Notes under the pieces: generated by a model
What the model was told of the DNA's origin: nothing
Seen by the model: only the letters and a program-made list of their open reading frames with translations
Databases searched by the model: none
Shown here: one piece after another, positions 25,769 to 34,245 of the stretch
Layout of the letters: every line of letters starts with the position of its first letter
Numbering within the stretch: position 1 is the first letter of the stretch
Translations under genes and position numbers: made by a program
Assembly (NCBI GenBank): GCA_964470965.1
Contig: CAYYIS010000017.1
Span: 25,619-89,618, forward strand
Length of the DNA: 64,000 nt
Origin: CAYYIS01 sp964470965
GTDB taxonomy: Bacteria > JAAXHH01 > JABIQT01
Reading direction: 5' to 3'

Positions 25769-26737
25769 TTATACCTGGGTGCGCCAGTAATTGAGGCATT
25801 CCGCGATGGTCTCCTGCCAGGTGTAGGTAGGAGCCCAGCCGGTTGCCTCACGAAACTTGCTGGCATCGCCGATAAGGACAGGAACATCGGAGGGGCGAAT
25901 GCGATCCGGTTCAGTCCGTGTAGAGATCTCACAATCCGAGAGGCTGAGCAGATGATCCAATATCTGCTGAACCGAGGGGTCGTTTCCAGAGCATACATTG
26001 TATACCTCTCCCCATTCACACGCCCCGTCAAGACAAATCCAGTAAGCTCTTACAATATCTTTAACATTAGTCATGTCACGGATTGCATCCAGGTTGCCAT
26101 GGTAGATGACCGGTTCCCGCAGGCCCTTTTCGATTTGTGCGATCTGCAGACTGAAGGATGCTTCCGCAAAGCCTTCGTGCCGTCTGGCACCGCTATGATT
26201 AAAGGCCCTGGTTCGGATGATTTCCATACCATAACTTTTGGTGTATTGATAGCCTAGAGTATCTTGAGCTACCTTACTGCAGGCGTATGGTGAAAGGGGG
26301 CGCAATGGGTTATCTTCCCCGATCGGTATTTCTGCCGGATGGACCAGGCCATATTCTTCACTGCTGCCGCATATCTGAATCCGGCAGTCGGGACAGACTT
26401 CCCTGATGGCTTCAAACAGATTGATTTGCCCGACCACGTTTGTCTGCATACACTCAGCAGGAGCAAGCCAGGATGTAGGCACATGGGACATGGCGGCTGC
26501 GTGGAAGCACCGCACAGGCTTGTATTTTCTCAGGATAGCATAAAGGCTGTGGGTATCGGAAAGGTCACCGATTTCCCAGTGGACTTTGGGGTTGTGAACC
26601 AGATGATTCACGTTTTTCATGTCGGACCGCCGCCGCCGTATGGCCACAACATCGTAGTCCGGTTCGTCCGATAGGATATAGTCAATTATAGTGCTGCCCA
26701 CCATGCCTGTGGCTCCTGTTACGAGCACTGTGTCCAT
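25769..26737 (-). CDS. NAD-dependent epimerase/dehydratase, GDP-4-keto-6-deoxymannose reductase-like
   Basis: This 322-residue extended short-chain dehydrogenase has the GATGMVG nucleotide loop at residues 8-14, the YxxxK pair in SPYACSKVA and the active-site Ser in GSSEEYG. The segment with AFNHSGARR, IAQIEKG and NLDAIRDMTNVKDIVRAYW matches GDP-mannose 4,6-dehydratase/GDP-6-deoxy-4-keto-mannose reductase proteins and leans to the reductase (RMD) side. It should act in making 6-deoxyhexoses such as GDP-rhamnose for surface glycans. CAGGAGG precedes the ATG, which overlaps the sbcD stop by one base (TAATG). Its position between sbcD and sbcC is unusual. Confidence 0.85.
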   Translation of the reverse strand: MDTVLVTGATGMVGSTIIDYILSDEPDYDVVAIRRRRSDMKNVNHLVHNPKVHWEIGDLSDTHSLYAILRKYKPVRCFHAAAMSHVPTSWLAPAECMQTNVVGQINLFEAIREVCPDCRIQICGSSEEYGLVHPAEIPIGEDNPLRPLSPYACSKVAQDTLGYQYTKSYGMEIIRTRAFNHSGARRHEGFAEASFSLQIAQIEKGLREPVIYHGNLDAIRDMTNVKDIVRAYWICLDGACEWGEVYNVCSGNDPSVQQILDHLLSLSDCEISTRTEPDRIRPSDVPVLIGDASKFREATGWAPTYTWQETIAECLNYWRTQV

Positions 26738-28020
26738 TACAGTTTACCTCCTGATTTCTGTCTATTATCTAAGCCTTCCGCCTGCTCCCGATGTTCAGAG
26801 ATCAGCTCGTTTTCTAGTTCTTGCGCATAGGTTTTCATATCGTCTTTGAACGGTTCCAGGTCCGGGTTGTTTTCAAAATAGCGATCTAATGCATCCAATA
26901 CACCCAGGTCTTCGGACACGGATGCACGACGCACCCGTTCCGGCGCGGTGGTTTTACGGACAATCGAAGCTACATAAAACGCGTCCTTCAGCTCGTTCCG
27001 TATGGCCTTGAGGTCTACAAGATGCTGTCTGTCTTCCTGGACCGAATAGATGACTCTGACAATCGCATCCGCCAGTTTTCGCCTTTTAATTGCTGTTACC
27101 ACGGCTGAAGTAGGTTCTTCCTCAAGTTTTATATCCACCTCAACTGTTACAAATGGCCTGGCGGGTGTCTGGACGAATTGATACGACGTATCCCCCTTTT
27201 TAACGTATTTCACCAGACAAAAACCGCGGTCCTCAAACTCCTCACCAAAATCCACGCGTTCGATGCTGCCAGGATAAATGACATGTGGATTTCCGGAAGG
27301 GTTCAGATCTTGAAATCGATGGACATGTCCGAGGGCGACGTAATCGAAGGCCGGATTCGCCAGGACGCTCGTTAAAATGGTGGGGTCATGGCCGATTACG
27401 GCTGCCCGTTCTGTCCCGGCCAGTTTTGCATCCGTTGCCGCTATATGAGCCATGAGAAAACAGGGGATGGATTGATCTGCCTGGTCAGCGAAAGATCGGA
27501 TGATATCGGTGCAGATTTCCTCTATACGCTGGCGGACTTCGACCTCTGGAAGGTCTTTGTACACATCTCGGGTTAGTAGTGTACTCTTCATGGGCCAGGG
27601 TAAACAGGCTACCTGAACGGGGCCTTGCGCCGTTTCCACCACAACACATTCCGGCCGGGAGATCACGTGGATATTCCGCAGTCCCAGGGTTCCGAAAATA
27701 TCGATCGATGATGCTTTACCGAAGGATACTGGGTTGTCGTGGTTCCCCACGACCATTACAACGGGTATACCTTCATCACTGAAACGCCGGAATTGGGCTG
27801 CAAATTCCCGTTGGTGGGTGGGATTCGGATCGCAGGTACGGTAAGCGTCACCGGAGAAAAGAACCAGTCCCACATCCTCCTTCAATGCGGTGTCGACGGC
27901 AAAACTCAGACATCCCACAAAATCCTGGAGGCGTGTGTGCAATCCTGTGTCCGGCTCCAGACGACCGTAATTCTCTATTCCCATGTGAATATCGGCGAGA
28001 TGTAGGACTTTGAGAGACAT
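26737..28020 (-). CDS. sbcD: SbcD, nuclease subunit of SbcCD
   Basis: This 427-residue calcineurin-like metallophosphoesterase, the Mre11 homologue, cuts DNA ends with SbcC. The metal-binding motifs appear in order: HLADIHMG, FSGDAYR, VVGNHDNP, LMAHI and ALGHVHRF. The C-terminal third is the capping/SbcC-binding part, with an acidic, helical tail. ATG 28020 starts directly at the first strand (MSLKVLHLADIH). It is the first gene of the unit; sbcC follows only after an intervening nucleotide-sugar gene. Confidence 0.94.
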   Translation of the reverse strand: MSLKVLHLADIHMGIENYGRLEPDTGLHTRLQDFVGCLSFAVDTALKEDVGLVLFSGDAYRTCDPNPTHQREFAAQFRRFSDEGIPVVMVVGNHDNPVSFGKASSIDIFGTLGLRNIHVISRPECVVVETAQGPVQVACLPWPMKSTLLTRDVYKDLPEVEVRQRIEEICTDIIRSFADQADQSIPCFLMAHIAATDAKLAGTERAAVIGHDPTILTSVLANPAFDYVALGHVHRFQDLNPSGNPHVIYPGSIERVDFGEEFEDRGFCLVKYVKKGDTSYQFVQTPARPFVTVEVDIKLEEEPTSAVVTAIKRRKLADAIVRVIYSVQEDRQHLVDLKAIRNELKDAFYVASIVRKTTAPERVRRASVSEDLGVLDALDRYFENNPDLEPFKDDMKTYAQELENELISEHREQAEGLDNRQKSGGKL

Positions 28021-28073
28021 GGGATTTGACTTCTAATCGGGGAGGTTTCGGTTGGAATCCTAATAACACGTTT

Positions 28074-28102
28074 AGTATATAATGCGGATATTTTGGTGTC
28101 AA
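28074..28102 (-). promoter_or_regulatory. Strong sigma-70-type promoter for sbcD operon
   Basis: On the - strand, TTGACA (28102-28097) and TATACT (28079-28074) are spaced by exactly 17 bases, with a perfect -35 and a five-of-six -10. The predicted start near 28067 gives a leader of about 47 bases. On the + strand a TATAAT box at 28078-28083 overlaps this -10 and could serve the divergent EamA gene, but it lacks a good -35. Confidence 0.6.
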
Positions 28103-28194
28103 GCCTGAAATATTGTTTCTCAGATACTTGGTCCTGTATATATTTCCTTCTCTTTTCGTCCAGCGTCAGCCTACTTAAAATATGGTTGCTCCCC

Positions 28195-29100
28195 ATGCGA
28201 ATATCACCATATCTCTGCATCGGATTCGGAGTCGTCTGCATGTCATGGGCGGCCATATTAATTCGGCTTGCAGACGCCCCGCCACTGGTAGTAGCAGGAT
28301 ATCGTCTGTCGATGGCGGTCGTGATCCTTTTACCGTTCGCATTCCTGAGATCACGCGAGGAGTTAAAAACCCTTGATGGCAGAACCTGGGGATGGGCCGT
28401 TCTGTCCGGGATCTTTCTGTCAATACATTTTGCGGGTTGGGTCTCGTCCCTGTCCTATACGTCGGTGTCGAGCTCTGTTGTAATCGTTACGACCTATCCC
28501 ATTTTCGTCGGTATAATCTCTCACGTGTTTCTCCGGGAAAAAGTCACAACTTCAATGATGGCTGGCATCCTGGTCGCTTTTTCAGGTGGCACCGTTATCG
28601 GATACGGAGACTTCTCCACCGGTGGTAATGCCCTGTTTGGAGACGGACTGGCGCTTTTGGGCTCGATCTCCGGTGCAGGTTATTTTTTAATCGGACGACG
28701 ATTGAGAGCGCATGTAACACTCCTTTCGTACATTACAGTGGTGTATACGACTGCCGCGATTGTGCTGTTAATCCTTGCATTTGGCACCGGCAATTTCATG
28801 AGCGGGTATTCATGGACTACCTATGCATTCATTCTTTTACTCGCCGTCGGGCCCCAGCTGCTGGGGCACTCATCGCTTAACTGGGCTTTAAAATACCTGT
28901 CCGCGGTTTTTGTCAGCATCAGCACCCTCGCTGAACCGGTGGTCTCTACAGTGCTTGCTGCCTTAATACTGGGTGAGGGGATCACCACCGGAAAAATTGC
29001 TGGAAGCTTGCTGGTCCTCAGCGGTATATTTTTGGTGATGGGACAGGAGCGCTGGACCAGGGCCAACAATAACCCCCGGAGTTCCCACAATGAGCAATAA
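28195..29100 (+). CDS. EamA/DMT-family transporter
   Basis: This 301-residue membrane protein has about ten transmembrane segments in two EamA repeats. The first repeat contains MSWAAILIRLADAPPLVVAGYR and the second LAEPVVSTVLAALILGEGIT, both typical of drug/metabolite transporters. ATG 28195 places the first membrane segment at the N-terminus; a longer in-frame reading from 28093 is possible but lies close to the divergent promoter. It overlaps the next gene by 11 bases, so it probably moves a substrate or product of the following inositol/2-hydroxyacid pathway. That link is inference. Confidence 0.85.
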   Translation: MRISPYLCIGFGVVCMSWAAILIRLADAPPLVVAGYRLSMAVVILLPFAFLRSREELKTLDGRTWGWAVLSGIFLSIHFAGWVSSLSYTSVSSSVVIVTTYPIFVGIISHVFLREKVTTSMMAGILVAFSGGTVIGYGDFSTGGNALFGDGLALLGSISGAGYFLIGRRLRAHVTLLSYITVVYTTAAIVLLILAFGTGNFMSGYSWTTYAFILLLAVGPQLLGHSSLNWALKYLSAVFVSISTLAEPVVSTVLAALILGEGITTGKIAGSLLVLSGIFLVMGQERWTRANNNPRSSHNEQ

Positions 29101-30112
29101 ACGGAATACGTCTCACTTTCGTGTGGCGATTGTCTCTCACGACTCAGAGGATGTCCCGTCCTGGGTGATTGAACAGGTGGAAGAGGCTGGGGTCGAAATT
29201 AGCTGCAAGGCATGCCGTACCAAGGAAGATCTGGCTGAGGCCGGAGGACACGCAGACGTAGTGTGGGTATTCGGCGGGTGGGATATATTGAGTGGGGAGC
29301 ATGTCGGGTACCTTGATGTGCTCCGGGCATGTGGCGCTGTTATCAGGTCGGGCAGCGGGACCGACAATGTTGCAGTGGAGCAAGCCACCAAACGCGGTAT
29401 TCTGGTATGCAATACGCCGGATGCCACGGCGGAAGAGGTCTCGGATCACGCCATAGGTTTATACTTTGCTCTCATACGCCGAATCGGTACGCAAAACAGG
29501 CTGATGAGGGATGGCATATGGGATCTCACCCGTGGGCACCCATATCAGCGGGTGACCGGTCGGACACTCGGAGTTATTGGTTTTGGCCATATCGCACGCT
29601 GTCTCGTACGGAAAATGAGCGGATTTGATCAAACTATTTGTGTGTATGATCCCTATGTTCAAGATCAGGTAATCGAAGACCTCGGAGCGAAAACGGCATC
29701 GCTGGATGAAATGCTCATGAATTCCGACTGGGTAAGTGTACATTGCCCCCTATTACCCCAAACCCGAAATCTCATTGGGGAACGTGAACTGCGGCTCATG
29801 AAGAACCACGCCTTTCTCATCAACACGGCAAGGGGTCCGATAGTCGACGAGGCCGCACTCATCACCGCTTTACAGGAAGGTTGGATTTCGGGGGCCGGAC
29901 TCGATGTTTTTGAACAGGAACCCATTCCACCCGACCATCCGATTTTAGGTCTCGACAATGTTGTTCTGACGCCACATATTGCAGGTTATTCGGATCAGAC
30001 ACATCATAATTTCTGGTCCCTGTCAGTTGAAATGGTCATCGATATGTCAAACGGCCGCTGGCCGCGGTCGTGTGTGAATCCGGAGGTTAAACCCAGATGG
30101 CCCTTAAACTAA
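29090..30112 (+). CDS. D-isomer-specific 2-hydroxyacid dehydrogenase (CtBP-like)
   Basis: This 340-residue NAD-dependent dehydrogenase has the dinucleotide loop GVIGFGHIARCL and the catalytic Arg, Glu and His in NTARGPIVDE, FEQEPIPPDHP and LTPHIAGYSD. It is related to, but not nearly identical with, the dehydrogenase at 1537; here the first Gly of the loop (GFG) is intact. The ATG overlaps the EamA gene (ATGAGCAATAA) and iolD starts 19 bases downstream. It may oxidise or reduce an inositol-derived hydroxy acid or ketone; the role is inferred from the operon. Note that the classical inositol dehydrogenase IolG belongs to a different family. Confidence 0.87.
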   Translation: MSNKRNTSHFRVAIVSHDSEDVPSWVIEQVEEAGVEISCKACRTKEDLAEAGGHADVVWVFGGWDILSGEHVGYLDVLRACGAVIRSGSGTDNVAVEQATKRGILVCNTPDATAEEVSDHAIGLYFALIRRIGTQNRLMRDGIWDLTRGHPYQRVTGRTLGVIGFGHIARCLVRKMSGFDQTICVYDPYVQDQVIEDLGAKTASLDEMLMNSDWVSVHCPLLPQTRNLIGERELRLMKNHAFLINTARGPIVDEAALITALQEGWISGAGLDVFEQEPIPPDHPILGLDNVVLTPHIAGYSDQTHHNFWSLSVEMVIDMSNGRWPRSCVNPEVKPRWPLN

Positions 30113-30131
30113 GTCTTCAAAGGAGAGCCCC

Positions 30132-32021
30132 ATGCCTTCCAGCCAGGAACAGATCCGCTTAACAATGGCACAGGCGATCGTAAAATATCTGTCCGTACAG
30201 TTCAGTGAACGCGATGGTAATGAACGCCGTTTTATACCCGCTATGTTCGGCATTTTTGGTCATGGTAATGTTGCCGGGCTGGGCCAGGCGCTTTTTGAAT
30301 ATGGTGAAGACTTACCATACTTCCAACCCTGTAATGAGCAGTCGATGGTTCATACTGCGTCCGGGTACGCAAAAGCCAGTTGCAGGCTGTCAACTATCGC
30401 CTGCACGTCTTCGATCGGACCGGGGGCCACGAATATGATAAGCGGTGCAGCCACCGCGACCATCAATCGCCTGCCCGTGTTGCTTTTCCCTTCCGATTAT
30501 TATGCGACCCGGCACCAAGGGCCGGTGCTTCAAGAGCTGGAACACCCTGTCTCAGCGGATGTCAGCGTGAATGATTGCTTTCGGCCCGTGAGCCGTTTCT
30601 TCGACCGGATCTCCCGGCCTGAACAGTTGTTGACGGCATTACCTGAAGCCATGCGTGTACTCACCGATCCGGCTGAGACCGGTGCCGTGACCATTGCCGT
30701 CCCTCAGGATGTTCAAGCCCATGCCTGCGACTACCCGGTCCATCTGTTTGAAAAACGTATTTGGCGAATCGAACGTCGTCCCCCTACCGAAGAAAGAGTC
30801 AAGGAAGCCATTGGCATGCTCAGATCTGCGAAAAGGCCGTTAATTATCGCCGGTGGCGGAATCCATTATTCAGAAGCTTGGATCGAGCTTCAAGCCTTTG
30901 CCGGTCAGTGCGGCATTCCGGTAGGTGAGACGTTCGGTGGAAAAGGGGCCATTAAGCAGTCATCGGATATGGGTCTCGGAGGGGTTGGTGTGACGGGCAC
31001 CCCGGCTGCGGCTAAACTGGCCGCTGAGGCTGACCTGATCTTAGCTGTAGGTACACGGCTTACCGATTTTTCGACCGGGTCACAGGGAGCTTTCGCCAAC
31101 CCCGATGTCAAGTTTATCTGTGTCAACGTCAATGGCCACGATGCGTACAAGCAGGGGGCATTGCCTATAGTGGCCGATGCCAGAGAGGCACTGAAGGCCT
31201 TGACGGCGGGAGCCCTTAAGGCGGCTATCGGCCCTGACGAATCTTATGTAGAGGAGATTAAAACGGCTAAGGCGGCCTGGGAGAAAACCGTGGCCGATGA
31301 AATTTATGTCGATCATCCAGGTGAGTCTGTGAACCCCGCCCGCCTGGTTCAAATCCTCAATGAAGAGGCTGGAGCAGAAGATTGTGTCGTCGCCGCGGCC
31401 GGGAGTCCTCCGGGGGACCTGCACAGGTTGTGGAACGTAACGGCGGGGGCATCGTGTTACCTTGAATTTGGGTATTCCTGTATGGGGTGGGAAATCCCTG
31501 CCGCCCTGGGTATTCGAATGTCGGGTAAACACGACGAAGTTTTTGTATACATCGGCGATGGTACTTATTTGATGAATCCTACGGAGCTGATGACCGCCAT
31601 GCAGGAAGGATTAAAAGTCACCATCGTGATTTCCGAGAACCACGGTTATCAGATTATATGGTCATTACAGATGGCACGTGCCGGACGGGAGTTTGGTAAT
31701 GAATTTCGTGCCAGGGACGAAGGCGCCAACAAACTTGAGGGAGAGTATCTACCAATCGACTTCGCAAAGAACGCGGAGAGCTTCGGTGCACGCACCTGGC
31801 ATGTTAACACCCCGGAAGGTTTGCGGGCGGCTTTGAAGCAGGCCCGGGAAGAACCCCGGGCCTGTGTCATAGTTTGCGAAACCGAGAAACACCGGTTCCT
31901 TCCTCCGTCCGGAGTATGGTGGGATATCGCCTCGGCTGAGGCCAGCAACGATCCGATGACAAGGAAATTACGGGAAGGCTGGGAAGCGGAACGAAGAACG
32001 CTGCAGCGGTTTCATTATTAA
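30132..32021 (+). CDS. iolD: IolD, 3D-(3,5/4)-trihydroxycyclohexane-1,2-dione hydrolase
   Basis: This 629-residue thiamine-diphosphate enzyme opens the ring of diketo-inositol in myo-inositol breakdown. The N-terminal Pyr domain has the cofactor-activating Glu in the CNEQSMVHTASGYAKA region, the middle domain carries IIAGGGIHYS, and the PP domain holds the metal-binding GDGTYLMNPTEL. Long-range similarity to IolD rather than acetolactate synthase is shown by MFGIFGHGNVAGLG near the N-terminus and DYYATRHQGPVLQELEH. AAAGGAG precedes the ATG. It is coupled with iolE, the enzyme of the preceding step. Confidence 0.93.
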   Translation: MPSSQEQIRLTMAQAIVKYLSVQFSERDGNERRFIPAMFGIFGHGNVAGLGQALFEYGEDLPYFQPCNEQSMVHTASGYAKASCRLSTIACTSSIGPGATNMISGAATATINRLPVLLFPSDYYATRHQGPVLQELEHPVSADVSVNDCFRPVSRFFDRISRPEQLLTALPEAMRVLTDPAETGAVTIAVPQDVQAHACDYPVHLFEKRIWRIERRPPTEERVKEAIGMLRSAKRPLIIAGGGIHYSEAWIELQAFAGQCGIPVGETFGGKGAIKQSSDMGLGGVGVTGTPAAAKLAAEADLILAVGTRLTDFSTGSQGAFANPDVKFICVNVNGHDAYKQGALPIVADAREALKALTAGALKAAIGPDESYVEEIKTAKAAWEKTVADEIYVDHPGESVNPARLVQILNEEAGAEDCVVAAAGSPPGDLHRLWNVTAGASCYLEFGYSCMGWEIPAALGIRMSGKHDEVFVYIGDGTYLMNPTELMTAMQEGLKVTIVISENHGYQIIWSLQMARAGREFGNEFRARDEGANKLEGEYLPIDFAKNAESFGARTWHVNTPEGLRAALKQAREEPRACVIVCETEKHRFLPPSGVWWDIASAEASNDPMTRKLREGWEAERRTLQRFHY

Positions 32022-32037
32022 ACGTGGAGACATGGAC

Positions 32038-32928
32038 ATGAACATACGTATCGGCAGCGCTCCGGACTCCTGGGGAGTGTGGTTCCCTGAAGATTCTTTG
32101 CAGACTCCCTGGCCGCGATTCATGGATGAAATCTCTGCCGCAGGATATAAATGGACGGAACTTGGCCCCTATGGCTATCTACCCACTGAAATTGAGATTA
32201 TTGAAGCGGAATTGGCGAAGCGGGATTTAAAGGTCTGCGCCGGTTTTGCCATGGGAAACCTCGAGGAACCTGAGTTATGGCGGGAACTGGAATCCCAGGT
32301 TATCGGTGCGGGGAAAATCCTGGAGGCGCTGAATGCGGAATACCTCGTGGTGATAGATGGAACATACTCCAATCTTTTCACCGGCGAACAGGTTGAACCC
32401 AAAGCATTGGATCATGACCATTGGCAACATTTGATCGCGACCACCCACAAGATAGCCGACATCGTATCAGACCGTTTTAATCTCAAGCTGGTTTTCCATC
32501 CACACGCAGAAACGCATGTGGAATTTGAAGACCAGATCGAGCAGTTTCTGGACGATACGGATCCGTCTCGGGTCTCCCTCTGTTTCGATGTCGGACACCA
32601 CGCCTACAGGGGCGGAGATCCGGTCGCGTTTATGAGAAAACACCATGCCAGAATACCCTACCTTCACATAAAGAGCGTGGATCCCGAAATGCAGAAAAAA
32701 GTGGAAAATGAAAACATACCTTTTGCTACGGCAGTATCCATGAATATGTTCTGTGAACCCTCGGTCGGCGCGGTAGATTTCCAGGCATTGAATGATTTAT
32801 TGACTGAACTGGATTTTGAGGGTTTTGCTATTGTCGAACAGGACATGTATCCCGTGTCGTTCGATCGGCCGCTGCCAATTGCGAAAAGAACGCTCGAATA
32901 TCTCAAGGCAATCGGCTTGGGTCACTGA
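32038..32928 (+). CDS. iolE: IolE-like inosose dehydratase (sugar phosphate isomerase/epimerase fold)
   Basis: This 296-residue TIM-barrel protein matches myo-inosose-2 dehydratase in its N-terminus (SAPDSWGVWFPED, then YKWTELGPYGYLPT). Metal ligands are in the barrel at FHPHAETHVE, CFDVGHHAYRGGD and VEQDMYP. It would dehydrate scyllo-inosose to the diketone used by IolD. ATG 32038 is favoured over the ATG two codons earlier because GGAG lies 8 bases before it. Its last 26 bases overlap the convergent tag gene. iolB, iolC, iolG and iolJ are not in the window, so any inositol pathway is incomplete here. Confidence 0.85.
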   Translation: MNIRIGSAPDSWGVWFPEDSLQTPWPRFMDEISAAGYKWTELGPYGYLPTEIEIIEAELAKRDLKVCAGFAMGNLEEPELWRELESQVIGAGKILEALNAEYLVVIDGTYSNLFTGEQVEPKALDHDHWQHLIATTHKIADIVSDRFNLKLVFHPHAETHVEFEDQIEQFLDDTDPSRVSLCFDVGHHAYRGGDPVAFMRKHHARIPYLHIKSVDPEMQKKVENENIPFATAVSMNMFCEPSVGAVDFQALNDLLTELDFEGFAIVEQDMYPVSFDRPLPIAKRTLEYLKAIGLGH

Positions 32929-33454
32929 CTCGCTCTTCAACATGCTGCTTTCGATCCAGCCAGCATCCGGTTTCATGAATGATCGGCAGATACCCCGTGC
33001 TCGTCAGAAACTCGTTGACGATTTCCGGTCCCATGAATCGAAATGTATTCCGAAACAGGCCTACCCATTCGTCCAGCGAACCGCACGACTGAACATCAAG
33101 CCATGACCTGAACGAACCGTTTTCGTCTCGCAATTGTTGTATGACCCCGGCGTTGTGAATAGCCGCGTCGATCTTCATGCGATTCCTTATGACAGCTGCA
33201 TCCTGGAGCAGGCGTTCTCGGTCCCTGTCCTTATAGGCTGCCACCTTGTCCACGTCAAAACCTTGGAACGCCTTACGGAATCCTTCCCGCTTTTTAAGAA
33301 TCGTCAGCCAGCTCAACCCGGCCTGGTTAATCTCGAGCACGAGTCGCTCGAATAAATCGTTATCGTGATATAGCGGATACCCGTATTCTTCATCATGGTA
33401 TATCGTCAATAACGGATGCGCGGAAGCCCAGGCACATCGCCTTCGGTCAGTCAT
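32903..33454 (-). CDS. tag: DNA-3-methyladenine glycosylase I
   Basis: This 183-residue repair glycosylase removes 3-methyladenine from alkylated DNA. Family signatures are RRCAWASAHP at the start, YHDEEYGYPLYHDNDLFE, QAGLSWLTILKKREGFRKAF and GPEIVNEFLTSTGYL. The zinc-snap ligands are present as Cys in RRCAW, His in YHDEEYG, and the H-x3-C pair in IIHETGCW. The length fits E. coli Tag (187). It lies 9 bases after the histidine-phosphatase gene in the same direction, and its C-terminal codons run antisense into iolE. Confidence 0.95.
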   Translation of the reverse strand: MTDRRRCAWASAHPLLTIYHDEEYGYPLYHDNDLFERLVLEINQAGLSWLTILKKREGFRKAFQGFDVDKVAAYKDRDRERLLQDAAVIRNRMKIDAAIHNAGVIQQLRDENGSFRSWLDVQSCGSLDEWVGLFRNTFRFMGPEIVNEFLTSTGYLPIIHETGCWLDRKQHVEERVSDPSRLP

Positions 33455-33463
33455 GATTATGCC

Positions 33464-34162
33464 TTAAGTTCGTATTCCACAGCGTAGATGCGTAATATCC
33501 ATGCCGGTAATCAGGTCTTCCGGAATGTGTCTTACACAATTGTGAAGTCCCAGTTTCGCACGCTTCTCCTTGATTGTAAACCGGGTCACGCCGGTGTTGG
33601 CGATCTCTTCAAGTCTATCGTGTCCGTCAAAACTAAAGCCCATAACGGCACTTATCATCAACCGCATGAACATACCGTGGGAAATGAGTACGGTACAAAG
33701 GCCGGTATCAGCGATACTTCCATGTATCTGATCCGCTACTCGATCCGCCCTTTGAGCAGCCAAGTCCTTCGATTCGAGAGGCTTGCTTTTCCACCATCCG
33801 GACTCATCGATCTCGTCCGGAAGAATCATCGCGGGGTATTCTGCGAGGATCCCCGATCTTGACATGCCCGGACAACCTTCGTAAGCGCCCGCTTCATGAC
33901 CGCTCACAACACCGCCGACTTCATGTATGTCAATCCATGCTTCGGGGACGACATCTGTTTCTGCGAGGTAAGGAGCGATCGTCTCCAGCGTTCTTCTGAA
34001 CGGACTAACGAGAATCCGTTCGGGTTTGATGTGACGTAGCCTGCCTGCCAGACATTCGGCCTGCTGAGATCCCGTAGGACTTAGGGGCGGATCTTCGACG
34101 CGGGATTCAAGAGGCCCTGCGTTATTGGCTGATTCTGCGTGTCGGACGATATAAAGTTCCAT
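33464..34162 (-). CDS. Histidine phosphatase (phosphoglycerate mutase-like) family protein
   Basis: This 232-residue protein is of the branch-1 histidine phosphatase superfamily. The phospho-His motif is YIVRHAESANN at the N-terminus (RHG replaced by the common RHA variant). The second Arg is in SPFRRTLETI, and the second catalytic His is in LISHGMFMRLM. Such enzymes dephosphorylate diverse small molecules; the substrate is unknown. There is no clear Shine-Dalgarno before ATG 34162. It precedes tag by 9 bases and follows the APC permease by 83 bases. Confidence 0.88.
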   Translation of the reverse strand: MELYIVRHAESANNAGPLESRVEDPPLSPTGSQQAECLAGRLRHIKPERILVSPFRRTLETIAPYLAETDVVPEAWIDIHEVGGVVSGHEAGAYEGCPGMSRSGILAEYPAMILPDEIDESGWWKSKPLESKDLAAQRADRVADQIHGSIADTGLCTVLISHGMFMRLMISAVMGFSFDGHDRLEEIANTGVTRFTIKEKRAKLGLHNCVRHIPEDLITGMDITHLRCGIRT

Positions 34163-34245
34163 GGCTCGTTAGAGGGACGAACGAGGCGGGGTGAAAGGTC
34201 CCTTCCCGCTCCCTCAGAATTTAACTCCTTTCTTGAAAGATAGAC

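Noticed and set aside
25769..26737. GDP-mannose 4,6-dehydratase (gmd) as a firm name.
   Set aside because: The middle segment fits the 4-keto-6-deoxymannose reductase pattern better, so a definite symbol was not given.
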